Shown piece after piece: positions 15,856-21,555 of a stretch of 21,555 nt of DNA. The notes below the pieces were generated by a model. The model did no database searches and had not been told where the DNA came from. It worked only from the letters and a program-made list of their open reading frames with translations. The position numbers were made by a program, and so were the translations under genes. Numbering within the stretch: position 1 is the stretch's first letter; each line of letters opens with the position of its first letter. This DNA is from Candidatus Omnitrophota bacterium (GTDB taxonomy: Bacteria > Omnitrophota > Gorgyraeia > Aquiviventales > Aquiviventaceae), in contig JACQRA010000005.1 in the NCBI GenBank assembly GCA_016206725.1, positions 1-21,555 of the forward strand, given 5' to 3'.

Positions 15856-16817
15856 CCTCTTATGACCTGATGGAATTTTTTCTTCTTGAAGAGGATGCGG
15901 CCCATCGCACGAGGCCAGAATCCGAATCGTCCAAGGCGTTGGGGCACGACCTGGAAATGACGAGGAATTGCGTCGTGTCCGTCCGGCGCGTAAAACACCC
16001 ATACCCGATGCCCCTGATTGGCCAGTTGCCGAATGCGTTCCCTGGCGGTATCCTTCGCGGCACGAGAAGCCAGCAGATACGCGATGCGCTGAGATGGTGT
16101 GAGATTCCACTTGCGATGCAGACGCTCTTCGTTGCGAGCAAACAAGTCCCATCGCTTGGGGTGGTTTCTTGCGGTAGACCCAACGTGGTGGTAGACATAC
16201 GCCCCCTCGGCGATGGCGCAGAGACGCCCGAATTGCCGGATCCGCAATGAATAGTCCTTGTCTTCAGCGTACATGAACTCGAACCCCTCATCGAAGTAGC
16301 CCACCTGTTGGAACACCTCGCGAGAGAACAGGAAGCAAAACCCGACACAAGCCCAGTTCTCGAGCCATTGACCGTGATGTGATTGCAACCTGCCGGCCAA
16401 CTCGTCGACCGTCTCACGTGGTGCAGCGGGCTCGATGTTGAACTCGTTGCTCATGGGGTTGAGCGCTCCAATGGCTGGATTGGCCTGCGCCACGGCGAGC
16501 AGTTCCTCGAGCCATCCGACGGTAACGACAATATCATTGTTCAACAGACAGATCCAGGGAGCCGTGGTTCGCCTGAGCCCATCATTCATCCCCTTGCCGA
16601 AACCGTCGTTTGCCGCGCGCCGCACGACCTCCACTGTCACCAGGGAGGTTCCCTGCACGCGCTCCAAGAAGGCCAGCGCCTCGGGATCGGTACTGGCGTT
16701 GTCCACGATGAGCAATCGGCTGGGGATTGTGGTGTGTTGCAGGATTCGCTCGACGCACGGGATCAAGAGATCCGGGCGATTCCACGTCTGGAGGACCAAA
16801 TCACAGAGAATGCTCAT
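15852..16817 (-). CDS. GT2 glycosyltransferase, rhamnosyltransferase-like
   Basis: A 321-residue GT-A fold glycosyltransferase. SILCDLVLQTWN begins the fold, VDNASTDP is the nucleotide-binding turn, LLNNDIVV holds the NND metal motif, and MYAEDKDYSLR is the acceptor-side ED motif. The family includes rhamnosyl- and other transferases of O-antigen synthesis. ATG 16817 overlaps the stop of the upstream GT2 gene as ATGA. A frame start at 16844 lies inside the palindromic repeat and is unlikely. No good Shine-Dalgarno is seen, so translation probably depends on coupling. It is paralogous to the upstream gene; both start with SILCDLVL and have the same repeat just before the ATG. Confidence 0.9.
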   Translation of the reverse strand: MSILCDLVLQTWNRPDLLIPCVERILQHTTIPSRLLIVDNASTDPEALAFLERVQGTSLVTVEVVRRAANDGFGKGMNDGLRRTTAPWICLLNNDIVVTVGWLEELLAVAQANPAIGALNPMSNEFNIEPAAPRETVDELAGRLQSHHGQWLENWACVGFCFLFSREVFQQVGYFDEGFEFMYAEDKDYSLRIRQFGRLCAIAEGAYVYHHVGSTARNHPKRWDLFARNEERLHRKWNLTPSQRIAYLLASRAAKDTARERIRQLANQGHRVWVFYAPDGHDAIPRHFQVVPQRLGRFGFWPRAMGRILFKKKKFHQVIRG

Positions 16818-17941
16818 GGGGAATCGGCGCCACCAAGGGGACACAAACCAATTTTTAGAACTTGTTTTGTGTCCCCCATGTTAACGACAGTGGCGCGATG
16901 GAGCGGCTGCAACCACCGCATCCAACGCGTCCACGATGGTGTCGGTACCACAATGGTGTCGAATCGTTTTTTCTGTCGCTTGAGAATCTTCCATGTGGCG
17001 ATCCAAGGTGCTGAGGGACCGCTGAGATCATGCCACATCATGTTCGCGTGGGGCACGAGGCCGACAGACCGAAAGAGGTCAGGCGCCGATATCCCTGCTG
17101 GAATCGGACCATAGAAATACAGAAAACTCCGCCGTCTCATCCACGCAAGCGCCTGTTCGAGGAAGCGACGCAGCTCGTCGCTTCCCGGCTCAAACGGTCG
17201 CATCCGCACAAGGGCAATCCTCCGCCAGGGTCCCCACTTGCCATGGCACCATCGTTGATTGCGCTGGAAGAGGGCCTCGCGCTCTGGCACATCGCGCACG
17301 CTCTTATGCTCACCGTGAAACACGTAGGCGCTCTCCACGACGACACATTGGAATCCCGCTGCTTGCGCCCGCATGGAATAATCTTCGTCCTCGAAGAACA
17401 TCCGCTCGACCTCCTCGGAGAGCACACCGATGCGCTGCATCACCTGGCGTGTGATGAGCAGACAAAACCCGATGCAAACCCCCACCTCCACGTAGACGTC
17501 CAGTTTGGCGGCGAGCTGGACCGCATAGTCATTCAGCGAGACGCCGTGAGGCGGGTAGTTCCCGAAGTTGCTGCTCGTGGGATTCGCGAGGCCGATCTCC
17601 GGATGGGCTTGCACGAAGTCGATCATCCGCGAGAGCCACCCCGGGGTAAAGATCAGATCGTTGTTGAGCAGGCACGCATACGGCGCGCTGGAGGCGCACA
17701 GACCCCGGTTCATGCCCTTGGGGAAGCCTTCGTTGGCCTCGTTCTGGAGCAGGACGACCTCGCGGATTTCGCCACGAGGACGAACCGACTGGAGGAACTG
17801 CCGAACGTGGGGCTCGCTGCCGTTATCCACGATGAAGAGACGACAGGGCACGTCGGTGTGCTCGAAGAGGCTCTCCAAGCACGGTTTGGTCTCTTCGAGA
17901 TGGTTCCAGCTTAATAAGACAAGATCACAGAGAATGCTCAT
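16814..17941 (-). CDS. GT2 glycosyltransferase, rhamnosyltransferase-like, with repeat-derived tail
   Basis: A 375-residue GT-A fold glycosyltransferase. It has VLLSWNH, VDNGSEPH, LLNNDLIF with the NND metal motif, and MFFEDEDYSMR. The C-terminal third (about 280-350) is an extra segment beyond the minimal GT2 fold. The last 21 residues, from MGDTKQVLK on, are encoded by palindromic element B and its flank, so the native stop was probably lost. ATG 17941 is used because it aligns with the paralog start SILCDLVL. The upstream 25 bases are TTTCTTC/GTGTCCCC sequence from element C with no Shine-Dalgarno, so initiation is likely weak or unusual. GTG starts inside the element would add SPFFVSPFF. 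Confidence 0.88.
   Translation of the reverse strand: MSILCDLVLLSWNHLEETKPCLESLFEHTDVPCRLFIVDNGSEPHVRQFLQSVRPRGEIREVVLLQNEANEGFPKGMNRGLCASSAPYACLLNNDLIFTPGWLSRMIDFVQAHPEIGLANPTSSNFGNYPPHGVSLNDYAVQLAAKLDVYVEVGVCIGFCLLITRQVMQRIGVLSEEVERMFFEDEDYSMRAQAAGFQCVVVESAYVFHGEHKSVRDVPEREALFQRNQRWCHGKWGPWRRIALVRMRPFEPGSDELRRFLEQALAWMRRRSFLYFYGPIPAGISAPDLFRSVGLVPHANMMWHDLSGPSAPWIATWKILKRQKKRFDTIVVPTPSWTRWMRWLQPLHRATVVNMGDTKQVLKIGLCPLGGADSP
16837..16877. repeat. Palindromic element copy B, at the end of a GT2 gene
   Basis: Arms GGGGACACAAA and TTTGTGTCCCC flank an A/T-rich core, AACTTG on one side. It is nearly identical to copy C (17964-18004), including the core and the adjoining ATGTTA. On the minus strand it is translated as the C-terminal tail of the GT2 gene at 16814-17941 and ends about 20 bases before the next gene's ATG. 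Confidence 0.88.
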
Positions 17942-17948
17942 GAAGAAA

Positions 17949-18004
17949 GGGGACACGAAGAAAGGGGACACAAACCATTTTTTAGAACTTGTTTTGTGTC
18001 CCCC
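17949..18004. repeat. Palindromic element copy C with half-copy, between epimerase and GT2 genes
   Basis: The palindrome is 17964-18004, with an additional GGGGACAC half at 17949-17956 spaced by GAAGAAA. On the minus strand the order is hairpin, TTTCTTC, GTGTCCCC, TTTCTTC, then the ATG. This fills most of the 66-base gap between the epimerase stop (18008) and the GT2 start (17941). The hairpin followed by a T-rich run could act as a weak attenuator in the direction of transcription. Confidence 0.88.
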
Positions 18005-18007
18005 ATG

Positions 18008-19120
18008 TTATCCGCTGGTTAATCCATACGATTCGAGTTCTTTGGCGGCGGCCTCCACCCGATCCTCGGCCGCTTGTTCCCGACCCCACTCGACGAGGCC
18101 CTTCAGCCCCTCGTCAAGCGTCACCTCAGGCGTGAAGCCCAATCGCCGAATCGCCTGGATGTCGGCATAGCAGTGGCGGATATCCCCGGCGCGATATTTC
18201 TGGTTGAGCACGGGCTCCACGGAGGCGCCATAGAGGCGGCCGAGGAGCCGCGCGACCTGGAGAATCGAGGTCGGTTGACCGGTTCCAACGTTGAAGACCT
18301 GGTCGTCCGCGCGTGCATCGCTCATGACGAGCAGATTGGCGCGGACAATATCCGAGACGTGCATGACATCGCGCGATTGCCGGCCGTCTTCGAAAATCAG
18401 CGGCGGGTTGCTGTTCTTAATCCGCGCCGAGAAGATCGCGCACACGCCGGTGTACGGATTCGAGAGCGCCTGCCGAGGCCCGTAGACGTTGAAATACCGC
18501 AGCGCCACCGTCGGGATGCGATAGCTGCGACCGACGCACAAACACAGCTCTTCCTGGTCGCGTTTGGACACCGCATAGATCGAGGTGGGGGCTAAGGGCT
18601 TGTCTTCCGGAGTGGGCTCGGGCGTGGCAGGACGTTGACAGCGCGGGCAATCCATCTCCCATCGGCGCTGCTTCAGTTGCGTCTCGGACCGCAACGCTGG
18701 GAACACCGGACCGCAGGCGGCGCAGTGATACCGGCCTTCCCCGTATATGCTCATGGAGCTGGCGACGACGAGCTTCTTGATCGGCAGACGTTCGTTGACG
18801 ATGACATCGAGCAGGATGGATGTCCCAACAACGTTCGCTTGAACGTAGCGCTCGATCTGATACATGGACTGCCCTACACCCACCGCAGCCGCCTGATGAA
18901 ACACGACGTCAATCGCTGCCAGCGCTTTGCGCAGGAGGTTTCGATCACGCACATCGCCCCAGAGATACTCAGCGTGCGCGTTGAGGTACGTGGGGGGCTT
19001 GCCTTCATGGACTTGGGCATCGAGCACGTCGAGGACGCGAACCTGGTGTCCCTGCGCGATGAGCGCGTCAACAAGGTGAGACCCGATAAACCCTGCACCT
19101 CCTGTGACGAGAATGTTCAT
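18008..19120 (-). CDS. NDP-sugar 4-epimerase with four-cysteine insert (dTDP-rhamnose 4-epimerase-like)
   Basis: A 370-residue extended short-chain dehydrogenase. GGAGFIG (7-13) binds NAD, SSMSIYG (121-127) carries the catalytic Ser, and YAVSK (182-186) gives Tyr182 and Lys186. Between these two, residues 130-170 form an insertion with Cys133, Cys136, Cys158 and Cys161 in CxxC pairs, a probable zinc ribbon. I recognise this insert from a family often annotated as dTDP-L-rhamnose 4-epimerase; the substrate here is inferred. ATG 19120 begins the Rossmann strand (MNILVTGGAG) and has GGGAG about 8 bases upstream; a frame to 19153 would start inside element D. The stop TAA is followed 3 bases later by element C. 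It likely supplies an epimerised or 6-deoxy sugar to the downstream GT2 enzymes. Confidence 0.9.
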   Translation of the reverse strand: MNILVTGGAGFIGSHLVDALIAQGHQVRVLDVLDAQVHEGKPPTYLNAHAEYLWGDVRDRNLLRKALAAIDVVFHQAAAVGVGQSMYQIERYVQANVVGTSILLDVIVNERLPIKKLVVASSMSIYGEGRYHCAACGPVFPALRSETQLKQRRWEMDCPRCQRPATPEPTPEDKPLAPTSIYAVSKRDQEELCLCVGRSYRIPTVALRYFNVYGPRQALSNPYTGVCAIFSARIKNSNPPLIFEDGRQSRDVMHVSDIVRANLLVMSDARADDQVFNVGTGQPTSILQVARLLGRLYGASVEPVLNQKYRAGDIRHCYADIQAIRRLGFTPEVTLDEGLKGLVEWGREQAAEDRVEAAAKELESYGLTSG

Positions 19121-19136
19121 CGATGAATCTCCCTTG

Positions 19137-20063
19137 CTAGATTGGGGACACAAACAAATTTGTTTGTGTCCCCTTTTGAATCGGCAGCGGCACGCCGAGC
19201 CGATGAGAGACGGTCATCAGCAACTGCCGCATGCGGTGGACATAGGTATGCCGCGCTCGCACGACCTCAGCGCCAGAGGCAGCAATCTGTTCCCGTTCTT
19301 CCTCATGGGCCAGGTAGTAGTCAATCAACTCAACGACTTCGGCCGGCCGACGGTAGAGGACGAGGTGGCGACGATCTTCAAGTCCCAACCGGCCAAGATC
19401 ATCGTTGGCCAGGGCGTTGGTCACCAGCAAGGTCCGTGCTGCGAGGACCTCGAAGATACGCATGTTCACGTCGTTGCCGATCGAATAATTGAAGCCGATC
19501 CGCGCCTGTCCGTAGATGGTCATCAGGTCGCGATAATCGGCTTTCCCGATGAAACTCTGAGGGTAACGCTCTCGAAGGGCTTGGAGATAAAACTTTCTCG
19601 GGCGCCCCCCGTCTGTGCCCACGAAGGCCACATCAAAGCGGTTCATGCCGTGATGCTCGGCGGGCATCGTCGGGTCGCCGGCGACCGGCAACCACACGGC
19701 ATCCGGCAATCGCAGCGAGGCGTCTCGATGGCAGCAACACACGAGATCGAATTGAGGCGCCATGCGGCGGATCTTTTCCCAGCTATGCGGCAGGTGCGTG
19801 TCGATGGCGTAGAAGACGACAGGCCGAAGATTCGGCGGCAACCTGATGTCGTAGCCATCCCCGCAATCGATCCGCAGATAGAGATCGTACCCCTCCGGAA
19901 TCCGTGCGACGTCCCGCAGCCACCAATGCTCCACAGTCATCCCCAGTGCCTGGCATGCCCGCTCGAAGTAGCCGCCGGTCGTATCCGGACGGTAGGTGTC
20001 GAAGATCACGGCGATTCGCAGAGTTGCATCCTCACGTTGGGACGATGGAGCCAACGAATCCAC
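19137..20063 (-). CDS. CgeB-like glycosyltransferase with repeat-encoded C-terminus
   Basis: A 308-residue GT-B type protein. VAFVGTDGGRPRKFY opens the C-terminal lobe, and NDVNMRIFEVLAARTLLVTN is the CgeB/Glyco_trans_1_2 donor-site signature, followed by the usual YYLAHEEER helix. The N-terminal lobe starts at LRIAVIFDTYRP. The start is uncertain: GTG 20063 gives the frame listed. A CTG at 20021, with GAGGA 8 bases upstream, would give RIAVIFDTYRP directly but is non-standard. The last 12 or so residues (GTQTNLFVSPI) are encoded by palindromic element D, and the TAG stop comes just after it. It overlaps the small upstream ORF by 58 bases if GTG is used. Confidence 0.82.
   Translation of the reverse strand: MDSLAPSSQREDATLRIAVIFDTYRPDTTGGYFERACQALGMTVEHWWLRDVARIPEGYDLYLRIDCGDGYDIRLPPNLRPVVFYAIDTHLPHSWEKIRRMAPQFDLVCCCHRDASLRLPDAVWLPVAGDPTMPAEHHGMNRFDVAFVGTDGGRPRKFYLQALRERYPQSFIGKADYRDLMTIYGQARIGFNYSIGNDVNMRIFEVLAARTLLVTNALANDDLGRLGLEDRRHLVLYRRPAEVVELIDYYLAHEEEREQIAASGAEVVRARHTYVHRMRQLLMTVSHRLGVPLPIQKGTQTNLFVSPI
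19144..19173. repeat. Palindromic element copy D, perfect 30-base palindrome
   Basis: Bases 19144-19173 read GGGGACACAAACAAA followed at once by its exact reverse complement TTTGTTTGTGTCCCC, with no loop. It encodes the C-terminal tail of the CgeB-like gene. It lacks a T-run on the minus strand, so it is not a convincing terminator. Confidence 0.93.
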
Positions 20064-20341
20064 CGTCCCACTCGACGATGGGATCGTAGGTTATCGACGA
20101 GCACCGTCTGGAGACGGCCACGGCACGCCTGCCACAGGAACAGGCTGAAGATGAGCGGCCAAAACGCTCTCCGTGGGACCGCCATCACCTCGACACCGGC
20201 AACCGGACGGATCAGCGCGCGGATCTCCGGTTGGATAGTCCCCTTGATCACATGGACCACGCGCGTCCGCGGCGGGCACTCGCGGAGCGACCACTCGCGC
20301 GCCGTCTGCCAACCCCGTTCAACGAGAGACAAGACGATCAT
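20006..20341 (-). CDS. Small unknown protein in glycosyltransferase operon
   Basis: A 111-residue open frame that I do not recognise as a named family. It begins MIVLSLVERGWQ and looks alpha/beta in its first half (VVHVIKGTIQPEIRALI). It has one hydrophobic segment, FWPLIFSLFLWQA, and a basic C-terminus rich in Arg. The ATG at 20341 has GGAG 7 bases upstream; an ATG at 20347 is too close to that site. It overlaps the GT9 end by 23 bases and the CgeB-like start by 58, or less if that gene starts later. It fills the only space between two certain genes, which supports its being real. It may be a membrane-associated accessory or a remnant of a glycosyltransferase domain. Confidence 0.6.
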   Translation of the reverse strand: MIVLSLVERGWQTAREWSLRECPPRTRVVHVIKGTIQPEIRALIRPVAGVEVMAVPRRAFWPLIFSLFLWQACRGRLQTVLVDNLRSHRRVGRWIRWLHRPNVRMQLCESP

Positions 20342-21434
20342 GCTCATGCTCCGCCAAGAGTCGGCCACAGGCCTCAATGACGTCGTAGGGCTTCAGCGTC
20401 GTCAAACACGCCCGCTCGTAGGGACAGGGCGGTAACTTAAACTGATGATAGCAGGGGCGACACGGCAGCTCGTCATGATAGATGACCACGTGACGCTCGG
20501 ACGGTGGGTAGGGTCCATAGACGCGGGGATCGACCGGCCCAAAGACGGAGACGGTCGGCACCCCTTGACTGACCGCCAAGTGCAACGGCCCTCCATCGTT
20601 GCAGATGACAAGCCTCAGGCGCGCCAAGAGGCTCACAAATTGCCCTAAGGTCGTCTGGCCGCTCGCATCGATGGTGGATGATGTCATCAGACGGGCGACG
20701 GTTCGACAGACCGTCGCATCGGCCGGCTCTCCGAAGAGGAGCACCCGAACCCCGTAGCGATCGACGAGCGCATCCCCCACGGCGGCAAACTCTTCAAATC
20801 CCCACCGCCGGAACGACGCGTCCACTCCCCAACTGACTCCTCCGGCAGGGACGATGCCAACCAACGGTGTGGTGTCCTCGTCCAGCCCCCGCGCGTGAAG
20901 CCACTGCCGCGCCCATTCCTCATCCTCAGGCGAGACGCCCAACTCCAACGAGACTTCCTTCAGATGGATACCCATGAATCGCAAGAGTCGCCGGTAGTAG
21001 TCCACCACATGCTCATCGTGATACCCGTCGATGGAGAACGACTCGTTGAGGAAGCGTCCTCGATTACGATAGTTGAATCCGATGCGGCGAGCGACACCCA
21101 GCAAGGCTAAGAAGAAACTGTACCGCTCTCCCAAGGAGAGATCAATCGCGAGATCGAATCGATTCCGTCGGATGTGTCGAATCAGCGAACTCAACTGGCC
21201 CATGCCCTCCCAGGGGGACCTGCGCCAGCGCTCAATCAGCTCATCCTTTTCATAGACGAAGAGGCGGTTGAGGTGCGTGTTGTGCCGAAGAATCCGTTCC
21301 GTCCGTCGGTTGCAGAGATAGCCGAGAAAACTGTTCGGAAACGCGGCGCGCAGGGCGCGGATGAGCGGCGTCGTGAAGAGGACATCGCCGATCCCGAAGG
21401 GGTTGACGATCAAGATGCTCGCCGGTTGCCTCAT
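20319..21434 (-). CDS. GT9 family glycosyltransferase, ADP-heptose:LPS heptosyltransferase-like
   Basis: A 371-residue GT-B protein. The N-terminal motif is NPFGIGDVLFTTPLIRALR, the classic GT9 acceptor-side glycine loop. The C-terminal donor site has NDGGPLHLAVSQGVPTVSVF followed by GPVDPRVYGPYP. GT9 enzymes transfer heptose from ADP-heptose to the LPS inner core, although in polysaccharide clusters related members use other sugars. A Cys-rich tail segment (PCRPCYHQFKLPPCPYERAC) is also typical of many GT9 proteins. ATG 21434 probably overlaps the end of an upstream gene as ATGA. Ribosome-binding sequence is weak, again suggesting coupling. This is the best evidence that the cluster serves an LPS-like glycan. 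Confidence 0.93.
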   Translation of the reverse strand: MRQPASILIVNPFGIGDVLFTTPLIRALRAAFPNSFLGYLCNRRTERILRHNTHLNRLFVYEKDELIERWRRSPWEGMGQLSSLIRHIRRNRFDLAIDLSLGERYSFFLALLGVARRIGFNYRNRGRFLNESFSIDGYHDEHVVDYYRRLLRFMGIHLKEVSLELGVSPEDEEWARQWLHARGLDEDTTPLVGIVPAGGVSWGVDASFRRWGFEEFAAVGDALVDRYGVRVLLFGEPADATVCRTVARLMTSSTIDASGQTTLGQFVSLLARLRLVICNDGGPLHLAVSQGVPTVSVFGPVDPRVYGPYPPSERHVVIYHDELPCRPCYHQFKLPPCPYERACLTTLKPYDVIEACGRLLAEHEHDRLVSR

Positions 21435-21555
21435 GCTCTATCCGCTCGCTTCGTCAGCTCGTGGCCACGGGTCCTGCCGCTGCGCGACCCCGCTGTCCTC
21501 GCCGCGCCGCAGCCTATCGCGCGTCGTCGGCTGCGGGCAGCGGGGGCCTCCGCTC
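21431..21555 (-). CDS. Partial upstream gene, C-terminal end only
   Basis: From the right edge, one minus-strand frame stays open for 41 codons to a TGA that overlaps the GT9 start as ATGA, the usual junction here; it ends RGHELTKRADRA. A second frame, ending in TAG 3 bases before the GT9 ATG, is also open, and the third is closed. I cannot tell which is real or what it encodes. The sequence near the edge is GC-rich and Arg/Ala-rich. Confidence 0.35.
   Translation of the reverse strand, partial: AEAPAARSRRRAIGCGAARTAGSRSGRTRGHELTKRADRA

Noticed and set aside
15856..16152. 99-residue N-terminal extension of the tandem GT2 protein
   Set aside because: It is antiframe to the preceding GT2 gene and has no signal peptide or domain character.
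1632..19173. CRISPR-like array
   Set aside because: The repeated palindromes are scattered over 18 kb within and between genes, not regularly spaced with unique spacers, and no cas gene is present.
19104..20435. Long plus-strand open frame (443 codons); similar ones at 10358-11479, 4851-5981 and 803-1702
   Set aside because: Each runs antisense across certain minus-strand genes, has low-complexity Arg/His/Pro-rich translation and no family motif. They are by-products of high GC codon use.
1..21555. tRNA, rRNA, insertion sequence, prophage or toxin-antitoxin genes
   Set aside because: No cloverleaf, rRNA-like stretch, transposase, integrase or toxin-like frame was seen; the genes are packed sugar and DNA-repair genes.

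Overview
The window is one long, tightly packed gene train. Every gene I can support lies on the minus strand and reads from about 21555 down to 17. Most junctions overlap (ATGA, TGATG or 8-30 base overlaps) and the longest stretch without a gene is 66 bases. There is therefore no room for a conventional promoter, and transcription probably starts beyond the right edge. GC looks close to 60% by eye. A heptosyltransferase-like GT9 and WaaE-like glycosyltransferases point to a Gram-negative bacterium with an LPS-like surface glycan. I suspect a Nitrospirota-type organism, but no decisive marker is present and that is a weak guess.

Layout in the direction of transcription. (1) 21555-19137: the tail of an upstream gene, a GT9 heptosyltransferase-like protein, a small unknown protein and a CgeB-like glycosyltransferase. 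(2) 19120-18008: an NDP-sugar 4-epimerase of the type carrying an inserted four-cysteine segment. (3) 17941-11452: five GT2 genes holding seven GT2 catalytic domains, two of the genes being double-domain fusions. (4) 11455-10442: a second CgeB-like glycosyltransferase. (5) 10452-5559: a nucleotide-sugar block of C-methyltransferase, fucose-synthase-like reductase/epimerase, cupin 3,5-epimerase-like protein, second C-methyltransferase and UDP-xylose-synthase-like dehydrogenase. (6) 5555-2697: a Gfo/Idh/MocA oxidoreductase, a NodB-type polysaccharide deacetylase and an MGDG-synthase/MurG-like glycosyltransferase. (7) 2707-17: a family 4 uracil-DNA glycosylase and PriA, housekeeping DNA genes at the end of the sugar operon.

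Taken together, the sugar genes probably make unusual nucleotide sugars (branched, C-methylated and possibly 6-deoxy) and assemble a heteropolymeric surface oligosaccharide. No flippase, polymerase, ABC exporter or ligase is in the window; those would have to lie elsewhere.

The most distinctive structure is not a gene. A small palindrome with GGGGACACAAA / TTTGTGTCCCC arms occurs four times (1632, 16837, 17964, 19144) and is translated or sits at gene boundaries. One copy is read in frame inside PriA, two form the ends of glycosyltransferase genes, and one replaces a ribosome-binding region. A separate CACAGA-rich repeat forms the stop/start junction of two more genes. Other points are a uracil-DNA glycosylase with Asp at an expected iron-sulfur Cys position, a probable ATT start codon, and a tandem GT2 fusion with recently duplicated catalytic segments. 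I did not find a clearly new defence or mobile system.
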